Shown piece by piece: positions 1-6,505 of a DNA stretch of 10,687 bases. Each line of letters starts with the position of its first letter. Within the stretch, counting starts at the first letter, position 1. Source of the DNA: Sulfitobacter sp. (GTDB lineage: Bacteria; Pseudomonadota; Alphaproteobacteria; Rhodobacterales; Rhodobacteraceae); contig JAPKCR010000029.1 of assembly GCA_026421135.1 (NCBI GenBank), forward strand, positions 1 to 10,687. Direction: 5' to 3'. Made by a program: the position numbers and the translations under genes. The notes under the pieces were generated by a model, which made no database searches, was not told the DNA's origin, and saw only the letters and a list, made by a program, of their open reading frames with translations.

Positions 1-296
1 GCAAGCCGATAAGCGGTGAAGAGGCCGAACGTATTGGCATGGTGTCGATGTGCGTCGAGGATGACGAACTTGAACAGATCTCGATTGATACCGCGACTGA
101 AATGGCCACGGGATCGCAAAGCGCACTTCGCTGGACCAAATACTCACTGAACAACTGGCTGCGTCAGGCCGGGCCTATCTTTGACGCTTCGACCGCCCTG
201 GAGATGCTGGGATTTATGGGCGATGACGTAAAAGAAGGTGTACTTTCACACCGCGAAAAACGCGCGCCAAATTTCCGCAAAGATTGCCCGCTCTAG
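1..296 (+). CDS. Enoyl-CoA hydratase/isomerase family protein, C-terminal part (5' end outside window)
   Basis: This is the C-terminal ~97 residues of a crotonase-family protein; the reading frame is open from base 3 to the TAG at 294-296. The visible part begins [15 protein letters not shown], which matches the crotonase segment 'ltG..isAeeA..iGlV'. It then shows the usual C-terminal helices: an alanine/serine stretch leading to a TK pair (RWTKYSLN), a late E..GF...D.KEG segment and the closing EKRAPNF. Family members are usually about 260 residues, so roughly 160 are missing. The oxyanion-hole residues and catalytic acids lie outside the window, so hydratase, isomerase or another crotonase activity cannot be told apart. 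It lies 26 bases upstream of the PaaK-like gene on the same strand and is probably co-transcribed with it. It could supply the hydration step for the carboxylated enoyl-CoA made by the opposite-strand operon, as crotonase-type hydratases do in leucine degradation; that link is inference. Confidence 0.85.
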   Translation, partial: KPISGEEAERIGMVSMCVEDDELEQISIDTATEMATGSQSALRWTKYSLNNWLRQAGPIFDASTALEMLGFMGDDVKEGVLSHREKRAPNFRKDCPL

Positions 297-310
297 GTCA
301 ACCAACAACA

Positions 311-317
311 AGGGAGG
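311..317 (+). promoter_or_regulatory. Ribosome binding site deciding the start of the PaaK-like gene
   Basis: AGGGAGG lies five bases before the ATG at 323. This strong Shine-Dalgarno match favours 323 over the in-frame ATG at 284, which would start inside the upstream hydratase gene and add 13 residues ([13 protein letters not shown]) unlike the family. Confidence 0.8.
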
Positions 318-322
318 CCACC

Positions 323-1519
323 ATGTCTGACGCTGTCTATACGGAAATTGCCAGAGCCTATGCCAAAGCAGCACAAGTGGCACCGGGACTGAAGGCACGG
401 TTTGACAAAGCGGGTTTTGACCCATCCAAGGTTTCATCACTGGCGGATCTCTCCCGCCTGCCGGTGATGAAAAAAGAGGAGTTGCTTACGCTCCAAAGAG
501 CGAACCCGCCTTTCGGCGGGTTCCTCGTCGCCGATCCCAAAGAGGTATCGCGCATCTATGTGTCTCCGGGCCCGATATTTGAGCCGTCGTTGCCCGGTGT
601 GGGCGGCCATGGGCTTGACCTGTTGTTCAGATCTGCAGGGATCACAAATGCCGATATCATCCTGAACACTTGGGCCTATCATCTTGTCCCCGCGGGCCTA
701 CTGTTTGATGAGGCGGCGCAGGTCGTTGGTGCGACCGTGATTCCGGGAGGAACCGGAAACCGTGAATTGCAGGCCCAGATCATTCGCGAAACCGGTGTTA
801 CGTCGATCTGCGCCAGCACTGCGTTTTTTCTGGCGTTGGCCGACAAGGTGATCGAAACCTATGGCCGCGAAGCCTGGACCGTGAAATCCGCCTTTCTTGG
901 TGGAGAAATGGGCGACTGGATGGCCAAGCGTCGCCGGATCGAATCCGACTATGGTGTAAAAACCTGGGCGGCCTATGCCACCGCCGATCTGGGGCTTGTC
1001 GGCTATGAGGACGGTGGCGAAGGGTATCTGGTTCACCCCGACCGGATCGTGCAGATATGTGACCCCGAAAGCGGCACGCCATTGGCGGATGGCGAAACAG
1101 GCGAGATCGTCGTCACCGCGCGCCAAGCCGACTGGCCGATGATCCGGTTTGGCACTGGCGACAGTGCCTATGCGCTGGAAAGTGAGGCGGATGGTCGAGT
1201 CACCCGACTTTCGGCCATTCAGGGGCGGGTCGGTGCCGCAGTAAAAGTGCGCGAGATATTCATCTACCCCCGGGCAATCGAAGAAGTTGTGATTGCGGTA
1301 TCAGGGGCCATCGCAGCGCAGGCTGTGGTCACGCGCGAAAATGATCGTGATACAGTGCGCCTGCATCTGGTTCTGGACCACGGCACCGACAAGGGCACCA
1401 CCACAAAGGCCGCAGCAGATGCGTTTCAGAGGACCGCGCGCATCCGTGCTGACAAGGTGGAGTTCATCGACCAACTGCCCGAAGATGCCGAATTGATTGT
1501 TGATCGCCGGGATATGTGA
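323..1519 (+). CDS. PaaK-like (phenylacetate-CoA ligase family) AMP-binding superfamily protein, non-canonical active site
   Basis: A 398-residue member of the phenylacetate-CoA ligase branch of the adenylate-forming superfamily, whose typical members activate carboxylic acids to acyl-CoA with ATP. Visible landmarks are the N-terminal segment LADLSRLPVMKKEEL (40-54), the hydrophobic ATVIPGGTGN region (137-146), YATADLG (218-224, PaaK-like YG.aDlG), GETGEIVVT (257-265), FGTGD (276-280) and the hinge-like GRVGAAVKVREIFIYP (301-316). It is somewhat shorter than classical PaaK (about 430-440). Where PaaK carries the P-loop SSGTTG, this protein reads SPGPIF (81-86), and where PaaK has a Lys-containing GKAKRV-type motif near the C-terminus it reads DAELIVDRR (388-396). 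Both phosphate-contacting elements therefore look absent. It may be a diverged ligase, an enzyme using a pre-formed acyl-adenylate or CoA-ester, or a binding protein. The fold assignment is firm; the reaction is not. It is probably co-transcribed with the hydratase fragment upstream. Confidence 0.85.
   Translation: MSDAVYTEIARAYAKAAQVAPGLKARFDKAGFDPSKVSSLADLSRLPVMKKEELLTLQRANPPFGGFLVADPKEVSRIYVSPGPIFEPSLPGVGGHGLDLLFRSAGITNADIILNTWAYHLVPAGLLFDEAAQVVGATVIPGGTGNRELQAQIIRETGVTSICASTAFFLALADKVIETYGREAWTVKSAFLGGEMGDWMAKRRRIESDYGVKTWAAYATADLGLVGYEDGGEGYLVHPDRIVQICDPESGTPLADGETGEIVVTARQADWPMIRFGTGDSAYALESEADGRVTRLSAIQGRVGAAVKVREIFIYPRAIEEVVIAVSGAIAAQAVVTRENDRDTVRLHLVLDHGTDKGTTTKAAADAFQRTARIRADKVEFIDQLPEDAELIVDRRDM
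502..523 (+). other. Perfect 9-bp hairpin inside the PaaK-like gene, terminator-like
   Basis: Arms GAACCCGCC (502-510) and GGCGGGTTC (515-523) are exact inverted complements around a four-base loop TTTC (511-514). Such GC-rich stems with short loops are typical of intrinsic terminators. This one is followed by CCTCG rather than a T-run, and it lies in codons 60-67, which encode ANPPFGGF, so it may be only a by-product of coding. A role in attenuation or mRNA folding is speculation. Confidence 0.3.
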
Positions 1520-1520
1520 A

Positions 1521-1535
1521 GTCTTAGCAGAAGAC
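1521..1535. terminator. Weak hairpin in the convergent gap, possible bidirectional terminator
   Basis: GTCTT (1521-1525) and AAGAC (1531-1535) form a perfect 5-bp stem with loop AGCAG, two bases after the stop of the PaaK-like gene. It lies in the only gap (1520-1554) between convergent transcripts, where a terminator for both is expected. The stem is short and has no T-run on either side, so it is a weak candidate. Nothing else is visible in this gap. Confidence 0.2.
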
Positions 1536-1554
1536 ACGACGACTGCGCACCGGG

Positions 1555-2409
1555 TCAATTATCACTGTACTGTGCCACAAAACTTCTTACGCCATTATCC
1601 GCCTCGCACCAGACCTTGCCGCCGCTATTTTCTTCAGTATGAAATAACGAGATCGAGCTTCCCAGTGTAACCGGCGCCAGACCCCGGAAGGAAAAGCGGC
1701 GGGGTGGTTTACCGGCGATTTTAGCAGCGAGATTTAGCAACAGCGTGGCCTGCAACGGACCATGCACCACAAGGTCGACATAGCCTTCGGTGTTGCGGGC
1801 ATAGTCCTGATCATAATGGATACGATGAGAATTGAAGGTCAGGGCCGAGTAGCGAAACAACAATAACGGATCAGGTGTCAGCTTGCCCAGTTGGGTGCCC
1901 CGGTTCGTATCGCTCTGCGATGCTGGCTTGGAGCTTGGGGGATTACCGGTCTTTGGAAAATCTCTGAAAACGAGATCCTGGCGTTCAGATATGCACAGGC
2001 GATCCTGCGAGAAGAATTCCTGCTCGACCGTTACAAAGATTAGAGGTCCGCTTTTCCCATTTTTAGCAACAACGTCCGAAACCCTTGAAATCCGGGTCAC
2101 CGGCGAGTCTGAAGAAAGTCTTTGGTGGTGGATGATTTCACCTCCGGCCCACATCCGGGCAGGAAGCCGCACAGGCGGCAAAAAATCACCTTTTTCGGCG
2201 TGACCGTCCTCTGAAAGTTTACTTTTATGGGTGGCCGACACGGTGGTACACCAATGAATGCCCAATGGAGCTCCTCTCCCCTCAAGCCACAGGAATGGAT
2301 CAAGTGTGGCGCAAAACCTGTCGACCAGCGAATTTGTCAAATAATCGCCGACCTTTTCGGACCTTCCGACCCAGTCCTTGAGGGAGGGTAAATCAATTTC
2401 TTTGGTCAT
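1555..2409 (-). CDS. HTD2/MaoC-like (FAS1-like dehydratase domain) acyl-CoA hydratase
   Basis: A 284-residue double hot-dog protein of the HTD2-like family, which includes mesaconyl-C4-CoA and itaconyl-CoA hydratases; these add water across or remove it from an alpha,beta-unsaturated acyl-CoA. The N-terminal half carries FLPPVRLPARMWAGGEI (76-92). The C-terminal hot-dog carries FRYSALTFNSHRIHYD (185-200) and GYVDLVVHGPLQATLL (209-224), the family signature, with candidate catalytic His195/His198, Asp200 and His216. Length is normal for the family. The ATG at 2409 is chosen because it begins four bases after the upstream acyl-CoA dehydrogenase stop. The alternative ATG at 2454 would overlap that gene by 41 bases and add residues unlike the family. 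There is no good Shine-Dalgarno site, so translational coupling is likely. Base composition appears lower in GC than in the neighbours (50% in 1981-2040 by hand count). It is the last gene of the minus-strand operon. Substrate is unknown; a beta-branched or dicarboxylic enoyl-CoA is a reasonable guess. Confidence 0.85.
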   Translation of the reverse strand: MTKEIDLPSLKDWVGRSEKVGDYLTNSLVDRFCATLDPFLWLEGRGAPLGIHWCTTVSATHKSKLSEDGHAEKGDFLPPVRLPARMWAGGEIIHHQRLSSDSPVTRISRVSDVVAKNGKSGPLIFVTVEQEFFSQDRLCISERQDLVFRDFPKTGNPPSSKPASQSDTNRGTQLGKLTPDPLLLFRYSALTFNSHRIHYDQDYARNTEGYVDLVVHGPLQATLLLNLAAKIAGKPPRRFSFRGLAPVTLGSSISLFHTEENSGGKVWCEADNGVRSFVAQYSDN

Positions 2410-2413
2410 TGGC

Positions 2414-3586
2414 TCAAAAAGACCTTGGCATTCCAAGGATATGCTCGCCGACATAAGACAGGATCAGATTGGTTGAGATCGGGGCGACTTGATATAGTCG
2501 AGTTTCGCGGAACTTGCGCTCGACGTCGTATTCGCGAGCAAAGCCAAAGCCACCATGGGTCTGGATGCAGGCATTGGCAGCCTCCCAGGAGGCGTCGGCG
2601 GCTAACAGTTTGGCCATATTGGCCTGCGCGCCGCAATCCTGACCTGCGTCAAAGCGTTTGCACGCCTCAAACCGCATTAGATTAGCGGCCTCAATGGCGA
2701 CGTAGGATTTTGAGATTGGAAATTGAACACCCTGATTTTTCCCGATGGGACGGTCGAAAACCACCCGCTCACAGGCATAATCGCGCGACTTTTCAACGAA
2801 CCAATAGCCATCACCAATACATTCCGCAGCAATCAGGGTTCGTTCTGCATTTAGCCCATCAAGAATATGGTGAAACCCGCGCCCCTCTTCGCCGATCAGG
2901 TTTTCGGCAGGGATTACGAGATTGTCAAAAAATACCTCGTTGGTTTCGTGGCCCACCAGATTGTCGATCGGCTGGATCTCCATCCCGTTGCCGATGGCGT
3001 CCTTCAGATCGACAATAAAGATCGACATGCCATGTGACTTGCGTTTGACGTCGGCCAGCGGTGTTGTGCGCGCCAGCAGGATCATCAGGTCAGAATGCTG
3101 CAACCGGCTGATCCAGACCTTCTGGCCGTTGATCACATAACGGTCGCCCTTTTTCACGGCGGTGGTCTTCAGCTTGGTGGTATCGGTGCCAGTTGTCGGT
3201 TCAGTCACCGCCATGGATTGCAGCCGCAGTTTGCCCGAGGCGATGCCCGGCAGGTATTGCTGCTTTTGCACATCCGAACCATGTCGAAGCAAAGTACCCA
3301 TATTGTACATCTGACCGTGGCAATGGCCAGCGTTGCCGCCTGATCGGTTGATCTCTTCCATCACGATGCTGGCCTCGGTCAGGCCAAGACCCGAGCCGCC
3401 GAATTCTTCGGGGATCATCGCCGCCAGCCAGCCGGCCTCGGTCAGAGCATCGACGAATTCTACGGGATATGTTTCCGCGGCACCGTGTTTGCGGTAATAT
3501 TCAGGGGGAAATCCGGCACAAAGCGAACGTAGCGCGTCACGCAGGTCATCATGGGTATCGGGGGCCGAGGTTTTCACTATAATCAC
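2414..3586 (-). CDS. Acyl-CoA dehydrogenase (FAD-dependent)
   Basis: A 390-residue acyl-CoA dehydrogenase of normal length, which makes the trans-2-enoyl-CoA and passes electrons to ETF. Motifs include MAVTEPTTGTDTTKL (125-139, flavin/substrate loop of the A.TEP..GSD type), INGQKVWIS (152-160), the RP.GKNQG.QFPI segment (279-291) and QTHGGFGFAREY (342-353). The C-terminus reads RLYQVAPISTNLILSYV (363-379), so the position of the medium-chain catalytic Glu (YEG in MCAD) is Pro. By contrast NAERTLIAAE (246-255) places Glu248 where isovaleryl-CoA dehydrogenase has its catalytic Glu254, so this enzyme probably uses the helix-G base. The reading frame begins with GTG at 3586, which overlaps the CoA-transferase stop as GTGA. 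A second GTG at 3577 is better spaced from a GGAG and is an alternative start (387 residues). The substrate is not readable; the helix-G Glu is shared with the branched-chain isovaleryl-CoA enzyme. Confidence 0.95.
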   Translation of the reverse strand: MIIVKTSAPDTHDDLRDALRSLCAGFPPEYYRKHGAAETYPVEFVDALTEAGWLAAMIPEEFGGSGLGLTEASIVMEEINRSGGNAGHCHGQMYNMGTLLRHGSDVQKQQYLPGIASGKLRLQSMAVTEPTTGTDTTKLKTTAVKKGDRYVINGQKVWISRLQHSDLMILLARTTPLADVKRKSHGMSIFIVDLKDAIGNGMEIQPIDNLVGHETNEVFFDNLVIPAENLIGEEGRGFHHILDGLNAERTLIAAECIGDGYWFVEKSRDYACERVVFDRPIGKNQGVQFPISKSYVAIEAANLMRFEACKRFDAGQDCGAQANMAKLLAADASWEAANACIQTHGGFGFAREYDVERKFRETRLYQVAPISTNLILSYVGEHILGMPRSF

Positions 3587-4785
3587 GCTCCATTCTTCGG
3601 ATCGGCGGTTGCGTCCGACACACTCCCCGGTCCGAATTCTTCCAGTATTTGTTGGGTATGTTCACCAAGGCGCGGCACCGGAGCCATCTGTGGCTTCCAG
3701 CCTTGTCCGCTCGTCGGGGTCAGCGCGGGCATCGCGCCCGCTGGCGTGTCAATCTGTTGCCAACGCCCGCGCGCGGCCAGCTGCGGATGCGCCCACAGCC
3801 CGGCCATATCTCGCACTTCGGCGGTGCCAATCCCGGCCCTATTTAGCCGTGACAGCGCCTCGGTCGTGGTAAGTTTTGGCAATACGTCACCAATCACCCC
3901 CGCGATTACATCACGATGATCTGAGCGCCTGGAATTGCCAACAAACCGAGGATCAAGCGCCATGTCCGGGCGTTCCAGCACCTGTTCGCAGAACGCCTTC
4001 CATTCGCGATCATTTTGCAACCCGAACAGCACCTGACCATCCGAGGTTTCAAACGGACCATAGGGATAAATCGTGGCATGTCCGGCACCGGTGCGCGGCG
4101 GCGGGGGTGCGCCATCATAGGCATAATACATCGGATAACCCATCCATTCGGCCATCGCTTCGAGCATCGAGATTTCGATATGATCGCCCGCCCCGGTCTT
4201 TGCGCGCATCAAAAGCGCGGCCAGGATCGAATGATAGGCAGTGACCCCGGAGCAGATATCGGCGATGGATATGCCGGACTTCGCGGGCGAGTTGGGGGTA
4301 CCAGTAATCGACAAAAATCCGGCCTCGGCCTGAATAAGTAGATCATACGCCTTGCGCCCGTCATATGGCCCACCCGGCCCGAAGCCGGAGATCGAACAGG
4401 TGATCAGGCCTGGATTGTCTTTGCGCAGCTCGGCCTCTCCCAGACCCAGCCGTTCGGCAGCACCAGGCGCAAGATTTTGCACAAACACATCGGCACGCGA
4501 CAGGATGGATTTCAGCGTGGCAATCCCATCGGGCGATTTCAGGTCCAGCGTCAGGCTCTCCTTGGAACGATTGCCCCAGATGAAATAGCTGCTTTCACCA
4601 TTAATGCGGGTGTCGTAATTGCGGGCAAAATCGCCGCCATCGGGGCGTTCAACCTTGATCACCCGCGCACCCTGATCGCCCAATAACCGCGTGCAATAAG
4701 GGGCGGAAACCGCCTGTTCCAGACTAACCACCAGGATACCGTCCAGCGGTCGCATCCCAGCACCATTGCACGGCGGTGCGGTCAT
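3583..4785 (-). CDS. CaiB/BaiF family (class III) CoA-transferase
   Basis: A 400-residue class III CoA-transferase, which moves CoA from a donor thioester to a carboxylic acid through an aspartyl-anhydride/aspartyl-CoA intermediate. It shows the N-terminal LDGILVVSLEQAVSAPYCTRLLGD region (14-37, family L.G..VldlsqvlAGP..t..LadlGA), GARVIKVERPDGGD (39-52), the GNRSKESLTLDLKSPDG segment (71-87), SISGFGPGGPY (131-141) and AYDLLIQA (146-153), with Asp148 as predicted catalytic residue. Length is typical. The ATG at 4785 overlaps the preceding stop by one base (TGATG), with a G-rich stretch upstream; an internal ATG at 4755 is an alternative. In this operon it probably activates a free acid produced or taken up by the pathway, possibly with succinyl-CoA or a pathway intermediate as donor. 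Itaconate and citramalate routes pair such a transferase with an HTD2-like hydratase, as here. The acid itself cannot be inferred. Confidence 0.95.
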   Translation of the reverse strand: MTAPPCNGAGMRPLDGILVVSLEQAVSAPYCTRLLGDQGARVIKVERPDGGDFARNYDTRINGESSYFIWGNRSKESLTLDLKSPDGIATLKSILSRADVFVQNLAPGAAERLGLGEAELRKDNPGLITCSISGFGPGGPYDGRKAYDLLIQAEAGFLSITGTPNSPAKSGISIADICSGVTAYHSILAALLMRAKTGAGDHIEISMLEAMAEWMGYPMYYAYDGAPPPPRTGAGHATIYPYGPFETSDGQVLFGLQNDREWKAFCEQVLERPDMALDPRFVGNSRRSDHRDVIAGVIGDVLPKLTTTEALSRLNRAGIGTAEVRDMAGLWAHPQLAARGRWQQIDTPAGAMPALTPTSGQGWKPQMAPVPRLGEHTQQILEEFGPGSVSDATADPKNGA

Positions 4786-5579
4786 CAGCCTGCCCCCGGC
4801 CCGCTGGTTTCGAGGATTTCCTCTTCGACGCGCTGCCAGATATCATAGGATATGGGGTTTTCGCTTTCCTCAAGGATATGGCCAACCAGCCCGATGGCGC
4901 GGGCCATCACACCAAAGCCACGCACAATTTTCCAGGGGAAGCCAAACTCGCAGCAGATCGCGCCAATGGCACCGGTGGCATTGATCGGCAGCATCTTGCC
5001 AGATCGGGCCTCGGCCTCGGTCTGGATTTTCTGCATTAAGGCGACGTACTCGCCGGATTTGCCGTTCTGGGCGGCAATTTCGAACAATCGCGGCGTGCGT
5101 GGGTCAACGGGTTTGTGCACAGGATGCCCCAGCCCCGGCACGATGGCCTTGCGGTCGCGGAAACCGGCCACCGTTTCAACCGCCAGCGCATCCAGATCAA
5201 CACCGGTGCCCAGCTTGTCGTGTGGCAACGCCTCGTAGAGCATCTTTGACGCGCCTTCCATCGAGCCGACAAACACCGTGCCCAGCCCGCAAAGCCCCGC
5301 CGCCACTGCTGCCTGCAACGATTCCGGCGCGCCCATATAGGTCATCCGCGCGGCAATCGCCGACGGGGTGATGCCGTGTTCGACCAGAGTTATCACGATG
5401 GCATTGAAGACCTTGGATTCCTCAGGTGTCGCCTTTCGCCCAGTCAGTTGCAAAAACGCCAGATCACCCAGGTTCATATGCCCCAAAATCTCATTGGGCA
5501 GATCCAGCCCGCGCACAGAGATTTTATCAGCAGTGCTCCAGCCAATTGAAGAGGTCAATTTATCCTTGCGTTTTCCCAT
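4785..5579 (-). CDS. Short citrate-synthase-family protein, citryl-CoA lyase-like
   Basis: A 264-residue protein matching the C-terminal two-thirds of citrate synthase, the length class of citryl-CoA lyase, which cleaves citryl-CoA to acetyl-CoA and oxaloacetate. Visible motifs are LVEHGITPSAIAAR (65-78, citrate synthase DHE.N.STF.AR; His68 matches catalytic His274), PGLGHPVHK (148-156, from GFGHRVYK; His152 matches His320), and GVMARAIGLVGHILEE (223-238, the R.xGW.AH segment). At the third catalytic position, citrate synthase N.DFYSG reads NATGAIG (200-206), so the catalytic Asp appears to be Thr202. The ATG at 5579 gives a TGATG overlap with the SDR stop, the same junction as at the next gene; a GTG at 5594 would add five residues. 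Known family activities are condensation or retro-condensation of acetyl-CoA with a 2-oxo acid. With the Asp changed and GHR altered to GHP, the substrate and direction are open. A methylcitrate synthase is unlikely at this length. Confidence 0.83.
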   Translation of the reverse strand: MGKRKDKLTSSIGWSTADKISVRGLDLPNEILGHMNLGDLAFLQLTGRKATPEESKVFNAIVITLVEHGITPSAIAARMTYMGAPESLQAAVAAGLCGLGTVFVGSMEGASKMLYEALPHDKLGTGVDLDALAVETVAGFRDRKAIVPGLGHPVHKPVDPRTPRLFEIAAQNGKSGEYVALMQKIQTEAEARSGKMLPINATGAIGAICCEFGFPWKIVRGFGVMARAIGLVGHILEESENPISYDIWQRVEEEILETSGPGAG

Positions 5580-6493
5580 CAGACCGGATCCCACGAAAAC
5601 ACATCGGCTGACACTTCAAGCGGCATGAAATCGGCCTTTAAAGCAGGGATCGCATGATTGGCGATTGCCTCGGGTGTCCAGCCATCGCCGGAATGCACAG
5701 ACCGGATCGGGCGGGGCTGATTAACCAGGAATATCTCGTTGTTACGCACCGCAAAAATCTGGCCAGTGACATCTGCGGCCCTGTCGGACGCAAGATAGAC
5801 AGCCATCGGCGCGACCTTGGCAGGGGTCATCTGCTTGAGTTTCTCAACCCGCGCTTCCTGCTCGGGAGTGTCCACCTTGATTGACGAAATCATCCGGCTC
5901 CAAGCGAAAGGCGCGATGCAGTTTGACCGCACGTTCCATCGTTTCATATCCAGCGCGACGGATTTGGAAAACGCCGTGATGGCCAGTTTTGCCGCAGCAT
6001 AATTTGCTTGGGCAAGGTTTCCAATCAGGCCTGAGGTTGACGTCATGTGCACCAACGCACCGCTTTCTTGAGTGCGGAAGTGATCCGCGGCAGCCCGGCT
6101 GGTATTAAATGCACCGTAAAGATGGACCTTCACCACAGCGTCGAAATCCTCGTAGGTCATCTTGTGAAAAAACCCATCGCGCAGGATGCCGGCGTTGTTG
6201 ACCACTGCGTCAATACGACCGAACTCCCTGACCGCCAGATCAACCATCTCGCGGGCCGCATCGGGATCGGCCACACTGTCTGCGTTGGCGACGGCAGACC
6301 CACCTGCGGCGGTTATTTCATCGACGACTTTTTGCGCGGCCAGCTCGGTCTGTCCCGTGCCCTTCAGCGATGCACCCAAATCGTTGACCACCACCGCAGC
6401 CCCGGCGGCAGCAGCAGCCAGCGCAATATCGCGCCCGATGCCGCCCCCAGCCCCGGTCACCAGAACAACCTTGCCATCCATTATCTTTGTCAT
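5579..6493 (-). CDS. SDR dehydrogenase, MFE-2-like 3-hydroxyacyl-CoA dehydrogenase type
   Basis: A 304-residue short-chain dehydrogenase/reductase. The Rossmann motif TGAGGGIG is at 13-20, and NDLG (37-40) puts Asp38 at the end of beta-2, which predicts NAD rather than NADP. NNAG is at 99-102, and the catalytic set is Ser152, Tyr165 and Lys169 (YAAAK). The NDLG motif and the 55-60-residue tail after the SDR core, with a GWTPEAI segment, resemble the dehydrogenase domain of the peroxisomal multifunctional enzyme type 2 (HSD17B4) and its free-standing bacterial relatives. This points to oxidation of a 3-hydroxyacyl-CoA to the 3-oxo form, or a related hydroxy-acid/aldehyde step. The start at 6493 has a good Shine-Dalgarno site (GAGGGG) that overlaps the stop of the preceding lyase gene; the start of the next gene overlaps its own stop by one base. 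In the operon it could oxidise the product of either hydratase. Confidence 0.93.
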   Translation of the reverse strand: MTKIMDGKVVLVTGAGGGIGRDIALAAAAAGAAVVVNDLGASLKGTGQTELAAQKVVDEITAAGGSAVANADSVADPDAAREMVDLAVREFGRIDAVVNNAGILRDGFFHKMTYEDFDAVVKVHLYGAFNTSRAAADHFRTQESGALVHMTSTSGLIGNLAQANYAAAKLAITAFSKSVALDMKRWNVRSNCIAPFAWSRMISSIKVDTPEQEARVEKLKQMTPAKVAPMAVYLASDRAADVTGQIFAVRNNEIFLVNQPRPIRSVHSGDGWTPEAIANHAIPALKADFMPLEVSADVFSWDPV

Positions 6494-6499
6494 CTTTTT

Positions 6500-6505
6500 C
6501 CCCTC
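6500..6505 (-). promoter_or_regulatory. Ribosome binding site of the SDR gene, embedded in the upstream stop codon
   Basis: GAGGGG sits six bases before the ATG at 6493 on the minus strand and shares its first two bases with the TGA of the HMG-CoA lyase-like gene. It confirms the start at 6493 over the in-frame ATG at 6481. Confidence 0.75.

Noticed and set aside
2166..2185. GCCGC/GCGGC hairpin next to a run of six A on the plus strand
   Set aside because: The stem is only 5 bp and lies inside the HTD2-like gene. On the minus (coding) strand the T-run precedes the stem instead of following it, so it is not a terminator for the operon.
4785..5579. Methylcitrate synthase or citrate synthase (prpC/gltA)
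   Set aside because: The protein is about 100-170 residues too short, lacks the catalytic Asp, and there are no prpB/prpD neighbours.
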